Assembly (NCBI GenBank): GCA_024233215.1
Contig: JACKPW010000002.1
Span: 310,001-374,000 of the forward strand
DNA length: 64,000 nucleotides
Direction of reading: 5' to 3'
Origin: Verrucomicrobiales bacterium
GTDB taxonomy: Bacteria > Verrucomicrobiota > Verrucomicrobiia > Limisphaerales > J093
Below, piece by piece: positions 1 through 8,459 of this stretch. The translations under genes were made by a program, and so were the position numbers. How positions within the stretch are numbered: the stretch's first letter is position 1; each line of letters opens with the position of its first letter. The notes beneath the pieces are model-generated. The model was not told where the DNA came from, did not search any database, and saw nothing but the letters and a program-made list of their open reading frames with translations.

Positions 1-1451
1 TCGTAATGCACGGCGTTGCGGTCCACGTAATCCCATCGCGTGTAGACCACCCGGCCGTCGTTCAACAGACAGGGGTCCCACTCGTGGGTCTCGTGAAAGG
101 AAATGCTGTGGGGATTCCCGCCGTCCGCGCCCATGCGCGCCAGCGTATAGACAAAGCACGGGCCCCGGCCGCAGCGATGGTAGCCGCCCCGCCGGGTCGA
201 GACGTAGAGCAGGTCGCCGGAGGGCAAGGCCACCGGCGAGAAGTTGTCCGTGTCGCCCTGCGTCAACTGGCGGATTTCCCCCGAGGCCAACGTGAGTTCA
301 TAGAGATGGTAACGCAGGTGCCGGGTCTGGTCGTTGAAGTCCCAGGCGGTGGGGGCTTCACGGACCGGGCAGTAGGCGAAGAACAACTTCTGTCCGTCAA
401 AGGAAAGCTCCGGCGTCATGAAATTGCCCGGTAACAGCGAGGGCGGCGTGAGGTCGCGCGTGCGCATGCCGGCTCCGGGTTCCTTCAACAGGAACAGTCC
501 CCCGCCCGGACGCGCGCAGTATCCGTACGTCTGCGTGAGTTGATGGCTCATGACGGACGGGACGTGCTTCACGAACAATAGCGGGGCACGAGGAAGGAGG
601 GGGTTGGACAGCATGAGCCGACGGCGGAAACGATGCAGTTCCCGCCACGTCGCCTCCGCGGCGACAGCGTCGTTGGGATCGCTCAGAGCCGTTGCCCGGG
701 CGACGTTCCATTCCGCGACCTCATACGGTTGCAGGGTGCCCTGCCCGGCCCGCGCGATCACCAGGGCATCGGTGCGCTCGATCAGCTTCTGGATTGCCTG
801 GGGGTAGGTGCGCGGTTCGCGGGGGGTCTGAATGCCGTCCTGCATTCGCCAGTCCCATTCGACGAGCGCGTCGGCGATGACTTCGGCCGGATCGGGGGAG
901 ACCGGGACCGGGGCGCGCGAAAACGGCCGCCGTTCCGGGAGCAGCGAGACCGGTTGGCCACCCAGGCTGAATCCCGTGATGCACACGGCCGCGGGATCCG
1001 AGGTTGTCTCAAGGACGAGGCTGTTGGTTTCAATCCGACATCGGGGCGTCGTCGGGGAGAGCGCTTGCAGATGATACTCGAAGCCGGCTGGAATCGCTTC
1101 CGCGTCCTGCAGGTGCAGGCGCACCTCCTCCCCGGCGTTCACGAAGGCGGTCATTCGCCAGGAACCCGGCACATCGGAGTGACCGTTGAGGAGCACCTGG
1201 GTCCCGGCGTCACGGCCGTCCTGGTAGAACCAAACCCCCGCGGTCGATCCGGGAGCGGGGGGCACGCTGCGACCCTGGATCGAGACCGACACGGGAACCG
1301 GCGTCATCGTCGCTGGGGTCCCCTTGGCGATCGCTCCGGCAGGAGGTGTGGACGGTTCATCCGCCGGCAAGCCCGGCGCAGCCGCCGCCAGCAACAGTCC
1401 TCCTGCCACGAGGCTCGTCGAGTCCACCGCCATGAAGCGTGTTGTTCTCAT
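1..1451 (-). CDS. HzsA-like secreted TolB/PD40 propeller protein (3' end outside window)
   Basis: The reading frame is open from an ATG at 1451 to the window edge, about 483 codons, so the C-terminus is missing. The N-terminus reads MRTTRFMAVDS followed by an Ala/Leu-rich stretch, consistent with a signal peptide. Roughly residues 75-110 look like a beta-sandwich region. From about residue 330 the protein has propeller-type motifs: SFDGQKLFFAYC, RYHLYELTL, LPSGDLLYVSTRRGGYHRC, FHETHEWDPCLLNDGRVVYT and RWDYVDRNAVHYE. These are the signatures of the HzsA-related (hydrazine synthase alpha subunit-like) propeller proteins common in Planctomycetes and Verrucomicrobia. The paired cysteines around RCGRGPC are typical of the family. 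No haem-binding CxxCH is visible in the part present, so real hydrazine synthase activity is not implied. Family call fairly firm; function unknown. Confidence 0.75.
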   Translation of the reverse strand, partial: MRTTRFMAVDSTSLVAGGLLLAAAAPGLPADEPSTPPAGAIAKGTPATMTPVPVSVSIQGRSVPPAPGSTAGVWFYQDGRDAGTQVLLNGHSDVPGSWRMTAFVNAGEEVRLHLQDAEAIPAGFEYHLQALSPTTPRCRIETNSLVLETTSDPAAVCITGFSLGGQPVSLLPERRPFSRAPVPVSPDPAEVIADALVEWDWRMQDGIQTPREPRTYPQAIQKLIERTDALVIARAGQGTLQPYEVAEWNVARATALSDPNDAVAAEATWRELHRFRRRLMLSNPLLPRAPLLFVKHVPSVMSHQLTQTYGYCARPGGGLFLLKEPGAGMRTRDLTPPSLLPGNFMTPELSFDGQKLFFAYCPVREAPTAWDFNDQTRHLRYHLYELTLASGEIRQLTQGDTDNFSPVALPSGDLLYVSTRRGGYHRCGRGPCFVYTLARMGADGGNPHSISFHETHEWDPCLLNDGRVVYTRWDYVDRNAVHY

Positions 1452-1540
1452 GCGCCCGAAGGACTGCCCTGTTTGGTGGGAGTCATCCGCGCCACGTTAT
1501 CCGGAGCGCCCGACGGTTCAATCCGGAAAGAGCGGTTCAA

Positions 1541-1560
1541 CCGCAGATCGCCGCAGATTT
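1541..1560. repeat. Short tandem CCGCAGAT repeat in spacer
   Basis: The 195-bp spacer between the HzsA-like gene and the PaaK-like gene holds two direct copies of CCGCAGAT(C/T), 10 bp apart, preceded by TTCAA. It resembles other short repetitive spacer sequences in this window. No promoter or terminator was recognised here. Confidence 0.35.
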
Positions 1561-1646
1561 CCAGAGACTTGCAGAATTGTCCCGCGTCACCCAGTGGGTG
1601 AGGATATTCAGCGGACTTTGGGGGCTCAGGCCGAAGGACGTGCGCC

Positions 1647-3008
1647 TTAGCCCAACTCGGGGGTGAAATAGTCGGGTGGGCGGGTCCCCTCACGCACCCA
1701 TCGGCGGGCCTTGAGTTCGAAGCGAGGCAGGCTTTCAGGTGGGACGGCCAGGACCGGCACCCGCAGCGAAAACGCCTCCCGAAACGCGGCGTCGATCCGC
1801 CGGACCAACCCGCCGAGATCCGCGCAATCCGCCGTCGGCTCCACGCGCACCACCAACTCCGTCAACCCGCCCGTATCGCGGATCGCCACCTGATATTCCG
1901 CCACCTCCGGGAAACGTCGGATCACCGCCTCGACCGCGCCGGGAAAGACATTCACGCCCCGCACGATGACCATGTCGTCAACCCGCCCCAGGATGCCGCC
2001 TTCGAGGGCGAGTTCGTAGCGACCGCAGGCGCAGGGTTGGGTGTTTTCGGCTTCGGGGGCGAACACCGGTCGCACCAGGTCACCGGTCCGATAACGCAAC
2101 AGTGGGGAACCGGTCCGCCCCAGGGTGGTCAGGACAAGCTCGCCGGGTTGGCCGCGGGAAGGGGCACCCGTTGCGGGATCGATGATCTCCGCCAGGTAAC
2201 CGGTCTCGATCAGGTGCAACCGACCGGGCCGGGCGGGACATTCGTAGGTGACGGGACCGACCTCGGTCATGCCGTGATGATCCACCACCCGCGCACCGGG
2301 CCAGGCGGCTTCGAGTCGGGCGCGGGTGGCGGGGATGCTGCCGCCGGGTTCGCCGGCGACGATGATCCGCCGCACCTTCGAGCGGCCCAGATTCATGCCC
2401 TCGCGGGTTGCCATCTCCGCGAGATGCAGCGCGTAAGTGGGCGTGCAGCAAAGCACGGTGGCTCCCAGGTCGAGAATGCCGCGCAACCGGCCCACCGTGC
2501 TCTGGCCACCGCCGGGAATGCACAGCAGGCCCAGCGCTTCCGCCGCCTCGAAGGCCATCCAGAAACCGATGAACGGACCAAAGGAGAAGGCGAAGTAAAC
2601 GCGGTCGGCGCGGGTCACGTCGGCGGCGCGATAGACTTCCGCCCAGTTCCCCAAGAGCCACTCCCAGCTCTCCGGCGTGTCGAGCCACCGCAGGGGCCGG
2701 CCGCTGGTTCCGCTGGTTTGATGCAACCGGGTGTAGGCCTCCAGCGGGTGGGTGAGGTTGCTGCCGAAGGGCGGATGCTCCTCCTGGTCCCTCGCCAGCT
2801 CCGGTTTCGTGGTGAACGGAGCGCGGGTGTAGAAGTCCTGCAAGTCCTTCAGCGAACCGGCCTCCAACCCCGCCGCCGCCAGCCTGCGCCGCTGAAAGGG
2901 ATTTGCCGGGACGATTCTGCCGAGGAGTCGATGCAGCGCGACCAGTTGCCCGGCGCGCAGGTCAGCGCGGGACCGGGTTGAGGGGCGGTCGTCGCTTGCC
3001 ATGTCCAC
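1647..3008 (-). CDS. PaaK-type phenylacetate-CoA ligase-like adenylate-forming enzyme
   Basis: A 453-aa protein of the PaaK branch of the ANL superfamily. These enzymes activate an aryl or other carboxylic acid as an acyl-AMP and transfer it to CoA in the cytoplasm. Visible motifs are the P-loop-like TSGTSGRPLRW near residue 95, the adenylate-binding HHGMTEVGP near 240, YRTGDLVRP near 310, a cysteine pair in CACGRY, and the hinge and C-terminal subdomain start GRVDDMVIVRGVNVFPGAVE near 340. Length is close to the usual 430-450 aa. The gene follows an EamA-like transporter gene by 24 bp, so both are probably co-transcribed. No other phenylacetate catabolism genes are nearby, so the true substrate is unknown. 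Confidence 0.85.
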   Translation of the reverse strand: MDMASDDRPSTRSRADLRAGQLVALHRLLGRIVPANPFQRRRLAAAGLEAGSLKDLQDFYTRAPFTTKPELARDQEEHPPFGSNLTHPLEAYTRLHQTSGTSGRPLRWLDTPESWEWLLGNWAEVYRAADVTRADRVYFAFSFGPFIGFWMAFEAAEALGLLCIPGGGQSTVGRLRGILDLGATVLCCTPTYALHLAEMATREGMNLGRSKVRRIIVAGEPGGSIPATRARLEAAWPGARVVDHHGMTEVGPVTYECPARPGRLHLIETGYLAEIIDPATGAPSRGQPGELVLTTLGRTGSPLLRYRTGDLVRPVFAPEAENTQPCACGRYELALEGGILGRVDDMVIVRGVNVFPGAVEAVIRRFPEVAEYQVAIRDTGGLTELVVRVEPTADCADLGGLVRRIDAAFREAFSLRVPVLAVPPESLPRFELKARRWVREGTRPPDYFTPELG

Positions 3009-3032
3009 GGCCGGGGATCACCACCGCGTAAC

Positions 3033-3614
3033 TCAGGCACCGGCCCCGGAGTCGGGGGCGGCGGCAGGAGCGGGCTGTTCCAACACGGCCGGGGTGGTGG
3101 ATTTCTGCGGGCCGGGGGCCGGCTTGTAAAGGGTGACGAGGCAACCCCCCAGGGCCGCGAGCGCAATGCCCAGATAGAACTGCGGCTTGATCGATCCCCA
3201 ACCGCCCGCCGGCGGATGCTGTACCAGGGCGTAAATCGCGTTCACCACCGGAGCACCGGCGAAGACAATCGACATCACCACTGCCGGGGTCCCCTTGGCA
3301 CCGAACGCCAGCAACACGCCGAACGCGCCCGCGGCCCCGACGATCCCGGCGAACAACGACCACCACATTCCCCGCGATGTGTAGCCGCTGAAGGCCGCCC
3401 CCTTGACCATCAGCAGGAGCAGCGGCGCCAGCACCGCCGTGAGGAAGTAGGCGATCCCCACGAACAGGAATGCCTTGTACCGGCCGTTGACCGGGTCCTG
3501 CATGGCCGTCTGGCCGGTGTGCAGGAAGATGCCATAGACCCCCCAGCAACCGACGGTCATTAGCGCGAACAGGAGCCAGGTTAAGCCCGACGAACTCGAC
3601 TGAGCAGCAGTCAT
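3033..3614 (-). CDS. EamA-like multi-spanning membrane protein
   Basis: A hydrophobic protein of about 193 aa when started at the ATG at 3614 (MTAAQSSSSGLTW). A longer frame to 3653 adds only Arg/Pro-rich residues and is unlikely. Hydrophobic segments can be seen near residues 9-30, 45-70, 78-105, 110-130 and 145-165, with a soluble Pro/Ala-rich tail. The last two segments (VVMSIVFAGAPVVNAIYAL, then FYLGIALAALGGCLVTLYKP) resemble the end of an EamA/DMT metabolite transporter domain, but only about one half of a usual ten-helix transporter is present. Lies 24 bp upstream of the PaaK-like ligase and is probably the first gene of that operon. Substrate unknown. Confidence 0.65.
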   Translation of the reverse strand: MTAAQSSSSGLTWLLFALMTVGCWGVYGIFLHTGQTAMQDPVNGRYKAFLFVGIAYFLTAVLAPLLLLMVKGAAFSGYTSRGMWWSLFAGIVGAAGAFGVLLAFGAKGTPAVVMSIVFAGAPVVNAIYALVQHPPAGGWGSIKPQFYLGIALAALGGCLVTLYKPAPGPQKSTTPAVLEQPAPAAAPDSGAGA

Positions 3615-3843
3615 AATGCTTGCGAGTCTAGGCCGGGCGGGGCGCCGCCGCAAACGGTTTCCCGGGAATCCGGAGGGGGCAGGCGCGCGAACCGGAGCGG
3701 CGACAGCCCGACGTCACTGCCATGAGTCCGCGCGGCAACAGTCCGGGTGCGGGCCGTCCTGGGATCGATTTCCGGATACTCCAGACTCCGCCCTGCCGGC
3801 TCGTTGCGCTGCAACACGCCCTGCAACGTGCGTGCGGCCGTGT

Positions 3844-3865
3844 GGCGCTCTTCCGGCGCTCTTCC
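3844..3865. repeat. Perfect 11-bp tandem duplication (GGCGCTCTTCC x2)
   Basis: GGCGCTCTTCC occurs at 3844-3854 and again at 3855-3865 without a gap, directly upstream of a promoter-like TTGACT. It could be a regulator-binding repeat or a simple slippage duplication. Confidence 0.5.
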
Positions 3866-3868
3866 GGC

Positions 3869-3898
3869 TTGACTTTTGCAGCCGCTTTAGATTACAAG
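3869..3898 (+). promoter_or_regulatory. Possible sigma-70-like promoter
   Basis: TTGACT at 3869-3874 and TACAAG at 3893-3898 are separated by 18 bp and lie about 190 bp upstream of the BNR-like gene. The -10 match is only four of six, and the region is locally more AT-rich than its surroundings. Weak evidence. Confidence 0.25.
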
Positions 3899-4091
3899 CG
3901 ATCCTTAGATGAGTGACTCAGAATATCGCAAATCACTTATCCTCTAGAACCGTCCATCCTGATCCTGAAAACGCGATGGAACGACCGGTGCCTTCTGGCG
4001 TTCCTGGAGGAAGAGCGGCCGGGGCGGCCCTCAAATCGATCGTGTTATCGAACACCCGGATGGCATGCACATGTGTAATTTGGAGGCAATT

Positions 4092-5540
4092 ATGAGTCTT
4101 GCGTGTCGCAGTTTCATGGCATTGGCGAGGCGGCGGCCCCGCAGCCTGTGGTGGCGGACCGGGTTCCGGAATCAGGCGGAGCGACTCCGCTTGATCGCAG
4201 CAGCGCTGCTCCTGGCGGGGGTCTCCTCGCAGGCACAGGAACAGTGGAGTTCCGTGGTGTCCGGCGTGTCGGCGGGCCTGAAAGGGGTGACCTACGGCTC
4301 GGGGGTTTTCGTGGCGGTGGGAGCCGACGGCACGATCCTGCGTTCGGCTGACCATGGGTGGACCTGGCAGGACCGGTCGGATCCCGAAGTGACAATGGAC
4401 TGGATGCTGGATGTGGCGTATGGCAACGGGGTGTTTCTTGCGACCGGGGGAGGGTCCATTCTGATCTCGGAGGACCTGGGCCTGACCTGGCGGCGGGCGG
4501 GGGACCTGGCGGATTACTGCACCGGTCTGGCGTATGGCAACGGGCGATGGGTGGCCTCCGGTGAGGCCGCCGTTTGGGCCTCAACCAGCAACGGAGCCGG
4601 TTGGAGCATCGTGTACGATCCGCCCGAGGGTGAAGCCCTGGGAATCGACGCGGCATACCCGAACAACACCTTCTTCGTGGTCGGCGGGTCGATCTTGTAT
4701 TCGTCCAATGGCGGGCAGTCGTTCACGGAGGTTGGCAACGAGTACTCCAACTGGCTGGCGGATGTCGCGTACGGCAACGGGTGGTATGTGGCGATCGGCG
4801 GGGTTTTCGGCAACCTGGTGCTACGTTCCGCCACCCCCACCACGTGGGCCCTCGACGACGTCGTCGAGCTTGAGGGCGTGGACGGCCTCGATGGAATCGC
4901 CTTCGGCAACGGCAAGTTCGTCATTACGGCAGGCGAGGGAAAGCTGCTGGTGTCGGACGGGACCGGGGCCTGGCAGCAGAGATCGTCCGGTGTGAGCAAC
5001 TGGTTGAAGGGGGCGGCGTACGGCGATGGGACGTTCGTTGTCGTGGGCGAGGACGGCGTGATTCTCATCTCCGGACGGGCACCCGAGATCAACAGCGTGC
5101 TCACCGCAGCCGGCACGGTGGGGCTTCCCTTCAGTTATCAGATGACGGCGCTGTACGGGCCGACCGAGTTCAACGCGACCAGCCTGCCTGGGGGATTGAC
5201 CATCAACCGCGGCACCGGGCTGATCTCCGGCACACCGACCTCGGCCGGTACGTTCACGGTCACGCTGATTGCCACCAATCCCTATGGCTCCGACACCCGC
5301 CAGCTTACGGTGACCGTTCAGCCGGGCGGTTCGGGCGGCGAGTTCCGGGTGAACATCTTTACGGCCGTTGAACTGGAATGGGAGTCGGTGGCCGGCAAGT
5401 CCTACCAGGTTCAGAGCTCTCCCGACCTCAAGGCGTGGTCGAACTACCAAACCCCGATTCCGGGGACCGGCGCGCCGATCCAACGGCTCTACAGCACCCG
5501 TGACCCTGCCAGGCGGTTCTACCGCGTGCAGGAACAATGA
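4092..5540 (+). CDS. Secreted BNR-like repeat protein with putative Ig domain
   Basis: Start chosen at ATG 4092 (MSLACRSFM) because GGAGGC sits 4 bp upstream; the frame itself is open a little further. About 482 aa. A Tat- or Sec-like leader (RRRPRSLWWR, then LRLIAAALLLAGVSSQAQ) is followed by six or seven degenerate beta-propeller blades of about 45 residues with recurrent A-Y-G-N-G motifs (VTYGSGVFVAVG, VAYGNGVFLATG, LAYGNGRWVASG, VAYGNGWYVAIG, IAFGNGKFVIT), typical of sialidase/BNR or YCF48-like propellers. Near residues 335-420 lies a putative Ig domain (He_PIG-like, LPGGLTINRGTGLISGTPTS). The last 65 residues (LEWESVAGKSYQVQSSPDL to RRFYRVQEQ) form the terminal module seen in several secreted proteins of this window. 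Probably exported; no catalytic residues recognised. Followed after 16 bp by the 905-aa secreted protein. Confidence 0.75.
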   Translation: MSLACRSFMALARRRPRSLWWRTGFRNQAERLRLIAAALLLAGVSSQAQEQWSSVVSGVSAGLKGVTYGSGVFVAVGADGTILRSADHGWTWQDRSDPEVTMDWMLDVAYGNGVFLATGGGSILISEDLGLTWRRAGDLADYCTGLAYGNGRWVASGEAAVWASTSNGAGWSIVYDPPEGEALGIDAAYPNNTFFVVGGSILYSSNGGQSFTEVGNEYSNWLADVAYGNGWYVAIGGVFGNLVLRSATPTTWALDDVVELEGVDGLDGIAFGNGKFVITAGEGKLLVSDGTGAWQQRSSGVSNWLKGAAYGDGTFVVVGEDGVILISGRAPEINSVLTAAGTVGLPFSYQMTALYGPTEFNATSLPGGLTINRGTGLISGTPTSAGTFTVTLIATNPYGSDTRQLTVTVQPGGSGGEFRVNIFTAVELEWESVAGKSYQVQSSPDLKAWSNYQTPIPGTGAPIQRLYSTRDPARRFYRVQEQ

Positions 5541-5556
5541 CCTGAAGGAGGCTGCC

Positions 5557-8274
5557 ATGAGAGCACCGCGGCTGATCTGTGCCAGCGTTTGCGTCCTCGC
5601 CTTGACGGCCACCCTGCGTCCGCCTGTCCGGGCGGACGAACCGCCCCCAACCCCTCCGGAACTCACCCTGGTGGTGACGGACCCGCAATGGGACGTCCTG
5701 TCCTGGCCCCAATCCGCAGAGGGGTTCTATCTGGAGGAGGCTTCCGGCCTGGTGCCCCCGGTGATCTGGCATCCGGTCGATGCCGTTCCGTTGAGCGACG
5801 GGGACCTCTGGCGCGTGGCGCTGCCCAAGCGCGAAGGACTGCGTTTCTTTCAGCTCCGATACGATCCTGATTGGCCGTCCATCTTCTGGGATTATGCCCA
5901 CAAACTGGCGGCGGACCTGCCCGTGAAGGCCGGCTTCTCGGACGAATTTCTGGATCTCCCCTTCCTCGACGCGTTTGCCCCCTGGCGACTGGCGCCGTTG
6001 TGGGGCGTGCCCCGCCAGGGGGAGGGAGGGTATGTGCTCGCTCCCGGGCTGTGGGAAATTGCGCTCCAGACCTTCTGCCTGAAGGCCGGTACGGGGGCGC
6101 CCGGAGGCGGTGATGGATTCGTCCCGGCCTCGTTCCAAGGGCCGCGGGCAGATCTGCTCCTGAAGGTGCTGGACGGGTTCTCGGCGGACCCATCCGGCGG
6201 TCAGGAGTCCACGCAGGTTCTGCTTTGGGCGATGCTCCTTCGCACGCGGATGGACAGCCTGCCCGGCCCCGTCCAGGCCCTGGCGAACCAGTGGCTGTCG
6301 GAGGCGGACCTCCAGCGTCTGAACGTCGCGGCGGATGGCAAACATGCCATCGAGGACGCCTACGCGGAGCGGTTCAAGCTCTGGTTCTTCGGTCCGGGCG
6401 GCGTGTTCGAGCAACTGCCCCGGGAAGTGCAGGATGCCATTCTCTGGGATGCCGGGTTCGAGGAGTCCCTGGCGAGTTCGGTGGAACTGCCCTACGAGGC
6501 CCTTCAGGAACTAGCCTTCGCGGCTGCTGAGCCCGCCGAGCCGGACGGGTTGCCACCCCGCGACATCCCCTACGGCCGCTGGGCCTGGATGCCCACGGAT
6601 GGCAACCCGCCCGCGGGGTACCTGATCCGCTTTCTGGTCTTTTGGTACGGTGAAACGTTGGTCCAGTTTTGCGTCCCGGAGGAGATCACGGTCGAGACCG
6701 ACGTTTTCGGGCGTATCACCCGGATCGCCGACCTCGGAGGCAACGAGATTCACACGAGCTACGACGCGACCGTACCGTCGTTGGCGGTTGCCGGGGATGA
6801 CGGGGTGACCGGTCATGCGTTTGGGGAAATCCGGCTCAAGGGTCCCGCCGATCCGGAGGATCCGCGGCGGCTTCTGGAAACGGTCCATGCGGGAGTGGGC
6901 TGGGTGCTGAGCGGCACCCCTGCCGGGGGCGGGACGCCTGGCGCCGGCGCGCGGTTCTCCGACCCGCAGGGACGCTATGACCATGCGTTGAGCCAGAAGG
7001 CGGAGATCCGGCGGCTTGACACCGAATTGCAGCGGGTTCACCCGGGCCGGACGCCGGGGCCACTGGACAGCGTGGCGAGACTGTTGGATCTGGCGGAATA
7101 CTGCGAGGGATTGCGTCTGGCGCTGCTGGAGGCGGAGCCCGATGACAGTCCGGAATTCCCCTACCTGGCGGATCGCTTGGGTCTGGCCTACCGTGCCTGG
7201 GTTGCGGAGTTTGCCCGCTTCTGTGCGGGCGAGGGGGGAGCCCCGGTTCGCTCGCTCCCTGGGGAACCCCCGGAGCTTGCCGGTCCACCCCAGCCGGGGT
7301 GGGGCGGGCGGATCAAGAATTTCCTGAGCCGGGTCTTCCCCCGGTACAAACCGCCGTACTACATGCAGGCCGCCAACTCCGGTTCCCAAAACCTGGGCTT
7401 GAGTCCGGTCCCCACCAACGCCCAGACCCAGTCCGGCCAGGCGCTTCAGCAGCAGTACCAACAGGCCGTAAAGCCCCTCGACAAGCTCCTTTCTCTCCTG
7501 TCGCTGCCGTTCCCCCTGAAGGCTCATCGCAAGGCGATCGATGCGGGGATCTCCTGGAACTTCAACCTCTGGGGGCGGGCGGGAGATGCGGTCAACGATC
7601 CCGAAGGCTACGCGAAGCGGCACGGGCTCAAGTTTACCAGGGCTTCCCGGACGGGTCTGGCCGGCGCCGGCGCTCCGAGCGGGATGGCTGGCCTCGATTA
7701 CGATGTGCCAACCGTCCCGCTGTTCTGGGACTACGGCCCCGTTGAGGTCGATCCCGACATCACTCCGGCGCGACTCGAGGCAACCACCGTTCTCATCGAC
7801 CGACTCATGCGTGTTTCGGCCTGCCTGCAGGCGGCCACCGTGGCCATTGAGCGGCAGTATGGCGCGTTGCAGGCCGGGGACGGGTATTGGTATCGCCTGC
7901 AGGGGGCGTATGCGGTCTGTCACGAACGCGCCGCTGGCAGTGCCCTGTGGGACGCGGCGGGGGCCATCGAGGCTTGGATCGCCGTCCTGCGCGATGAAGG
8001 GGTCGAGGATCCGTGGATCACCCGCGAGGACCTGGAACAGATCATCGGACAGCTTCGTACCGAGGGCTTCTCCGAATGGAAGAAGGCGTCCTTCCGCAAG
8101 GCGGGCCTCAGCGAGGAGGCCATCGAGGAGTGTCTTCAGGCTTCCTTGGACTGGACGCCGGAGCTCGATGGCTACCCGTTGTTCGGTTCGCTCGAAGAAG
8201 TGGCCCGCGTTTCGCGTGAGCTGGGTGCGAGTCTGATGCAGTTCCCCGTGCTCCCCGACCCGGCCTCGCCCTGA
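5557..8274 (+). CDS. Secreted protein of unknown family (905 aa)
   Basis: Start at ATG 5557, preceded by AAGGAGG at 5545-5551; the frame is open upstream but that part overlaps the previous gene. A clear signal peptide (MRAPRLICASVCVLALTATL, cleavage after PPVRA) is followed by a module of about 85 residues (LTLVVTDPQWDVLSWPQS to LRFFQLRYDPDW), which resembles the terminal RFYRV module of other proteins here and the N-terminus of the protein starting at 63483. The remaining roughly 780 residues are acidic, Trp-rich and mostly helical in character, with a glycine/glutamine-rich region around residues 600-635. I recognise no enzyme motif. Sixteen bp downstream of the BNR-like gene, so probably one transcript. 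A strong hairpin follows the stop codon. Confidence 0.7.
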   Translation: MRAPRLICASVCVLALTATLRPPVRADEPPPTPPELTLVVTDPQWDVLSWPQSAEGFYLEEASGLVPPVIWHPVDAVPLSDGDLWRVALPKREGLRFFQLRYDPDWPSIFWDYAHKLAADLPVKAGFSDEFLDLPFLDAFAPWRLAPLWGVPRQGEGGYVLAPGLWEIALQTFCLKAGTGAPGGGDGFVPASFQGPRADLLLKVLDGFSADPSGGQESTQVLLWAMLLRTRMDSLPGPVQALANQWLSEADLQRLNVAADGKHAIEDAYAERFKLWFFGPGGVFEQLPREVQDAILWDAGFEESLASSVELPYEALQELAFAAAEPAEPDGLPPRDIPYGRWAWMPTDGNPPAGYLIRFLVFWYGETLVQFCVPEEITVETDVFGRITRIADLGGNEIHTSYDATVPSLAVAGDDGVTGHAFGEIRLKGPADPEDPRRLLETVHAGVGWVLSGTPAGGGTPGAGARFSDPQGRYDHALSQKAEIRRLDTELQRVHPGRTPGPLDSVARLLDLAEYCEGLRLALLEAEPDDSPEFPYLADRLGLAYRAWVAEFARFCAGEGGAPVRSLPGEPPELAGPPQPGWGGRIKNFLSRVFPRYKPPYYMQAANSGSQNLGLSPVPTNAQTQSGQALQQQYQQAVKPLDKLLSLLSLPFPLKAHRKAIDAGISWNFNLWGRAGDAVNDPEGYAKRHGLKFTRASRTGLAGAGAPSGMAGLDYDVPTVPLFWDYGPVEVDPDITPARLEATTVLIDRLMRVSACLQAATVAIERQYGALQAGDGYWYRLQGAYAVCHERAAGSALWDAAGAIEAWIAVLRDEGVEDPWITREDLEQIIGQLRTEGFSEWKKASFRKAGLSEEAIEECLQASLDWTPELDGYPLFGSLEEVARVSRELGASLMQFPVLPDPASP

Positions 8275-8306
8275 GCCGCGCGCCCTTCGTCAGCACGGCT
8301 GAGATC

Positions 8307-8338
8307 CCTCCCCGCCACCGTTCGCGGAGGCGGGGGGG
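8307..8338 (+). terminator. Hairpin with UUCG tetraloop after the 905-aa gene
   Basis: CCTCCCCGCC, an A, then CCG-TTCG-CGG, an A, then GGCGGGGGGG form a GC-rich stem with one A-A mismatch, one T-G wobble and an extra-stable UUCG loop, 33 bp after the stop at 8274. There is no T-run, so termination is inferred from position and stability only. Confidence 0.5.
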
Positions 8339-8459
8339 GCGCCCTGCGAGGCTGATCGTCGGTGGGATCGGGGCGAAAGGACCGGGGACGTGACCGGAGG
8401 GTGCCAAGGGGTCTCAGGCGACCGGCTGGTCTGGGGCAACGGGAAGACCGTCCGGGCTT

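Larger units (their letters stand above)
3615..4091. other. Intergenic region between divergent genes
   Basis: A 477-bp spacer between the minus-strand EamA-like gene and the plus-strand BNR-like gene. It contains a perfect 11-bp tandem repeat at 3844-3865 and one weak promoter-like sequence just after it. No convincing ORF or RNA gene was seen. Confidence 0.5.

Noticed and set aside
1..1451. True hydrazine synthase and anammox metabolism
   Set aside because: No haem motif in the visible part, no HzsB/C or other anammox genes, and HzsA-like proteins are widespread outside anammox bacteria.
633..1601. 322-codon open frame on the plus strand
   Set aside because: It is a shadow opposite the HzsA-like gene; its translation is Arg/Gly/His-rich without family motifs, while the minus frame has clear propeller motifs.
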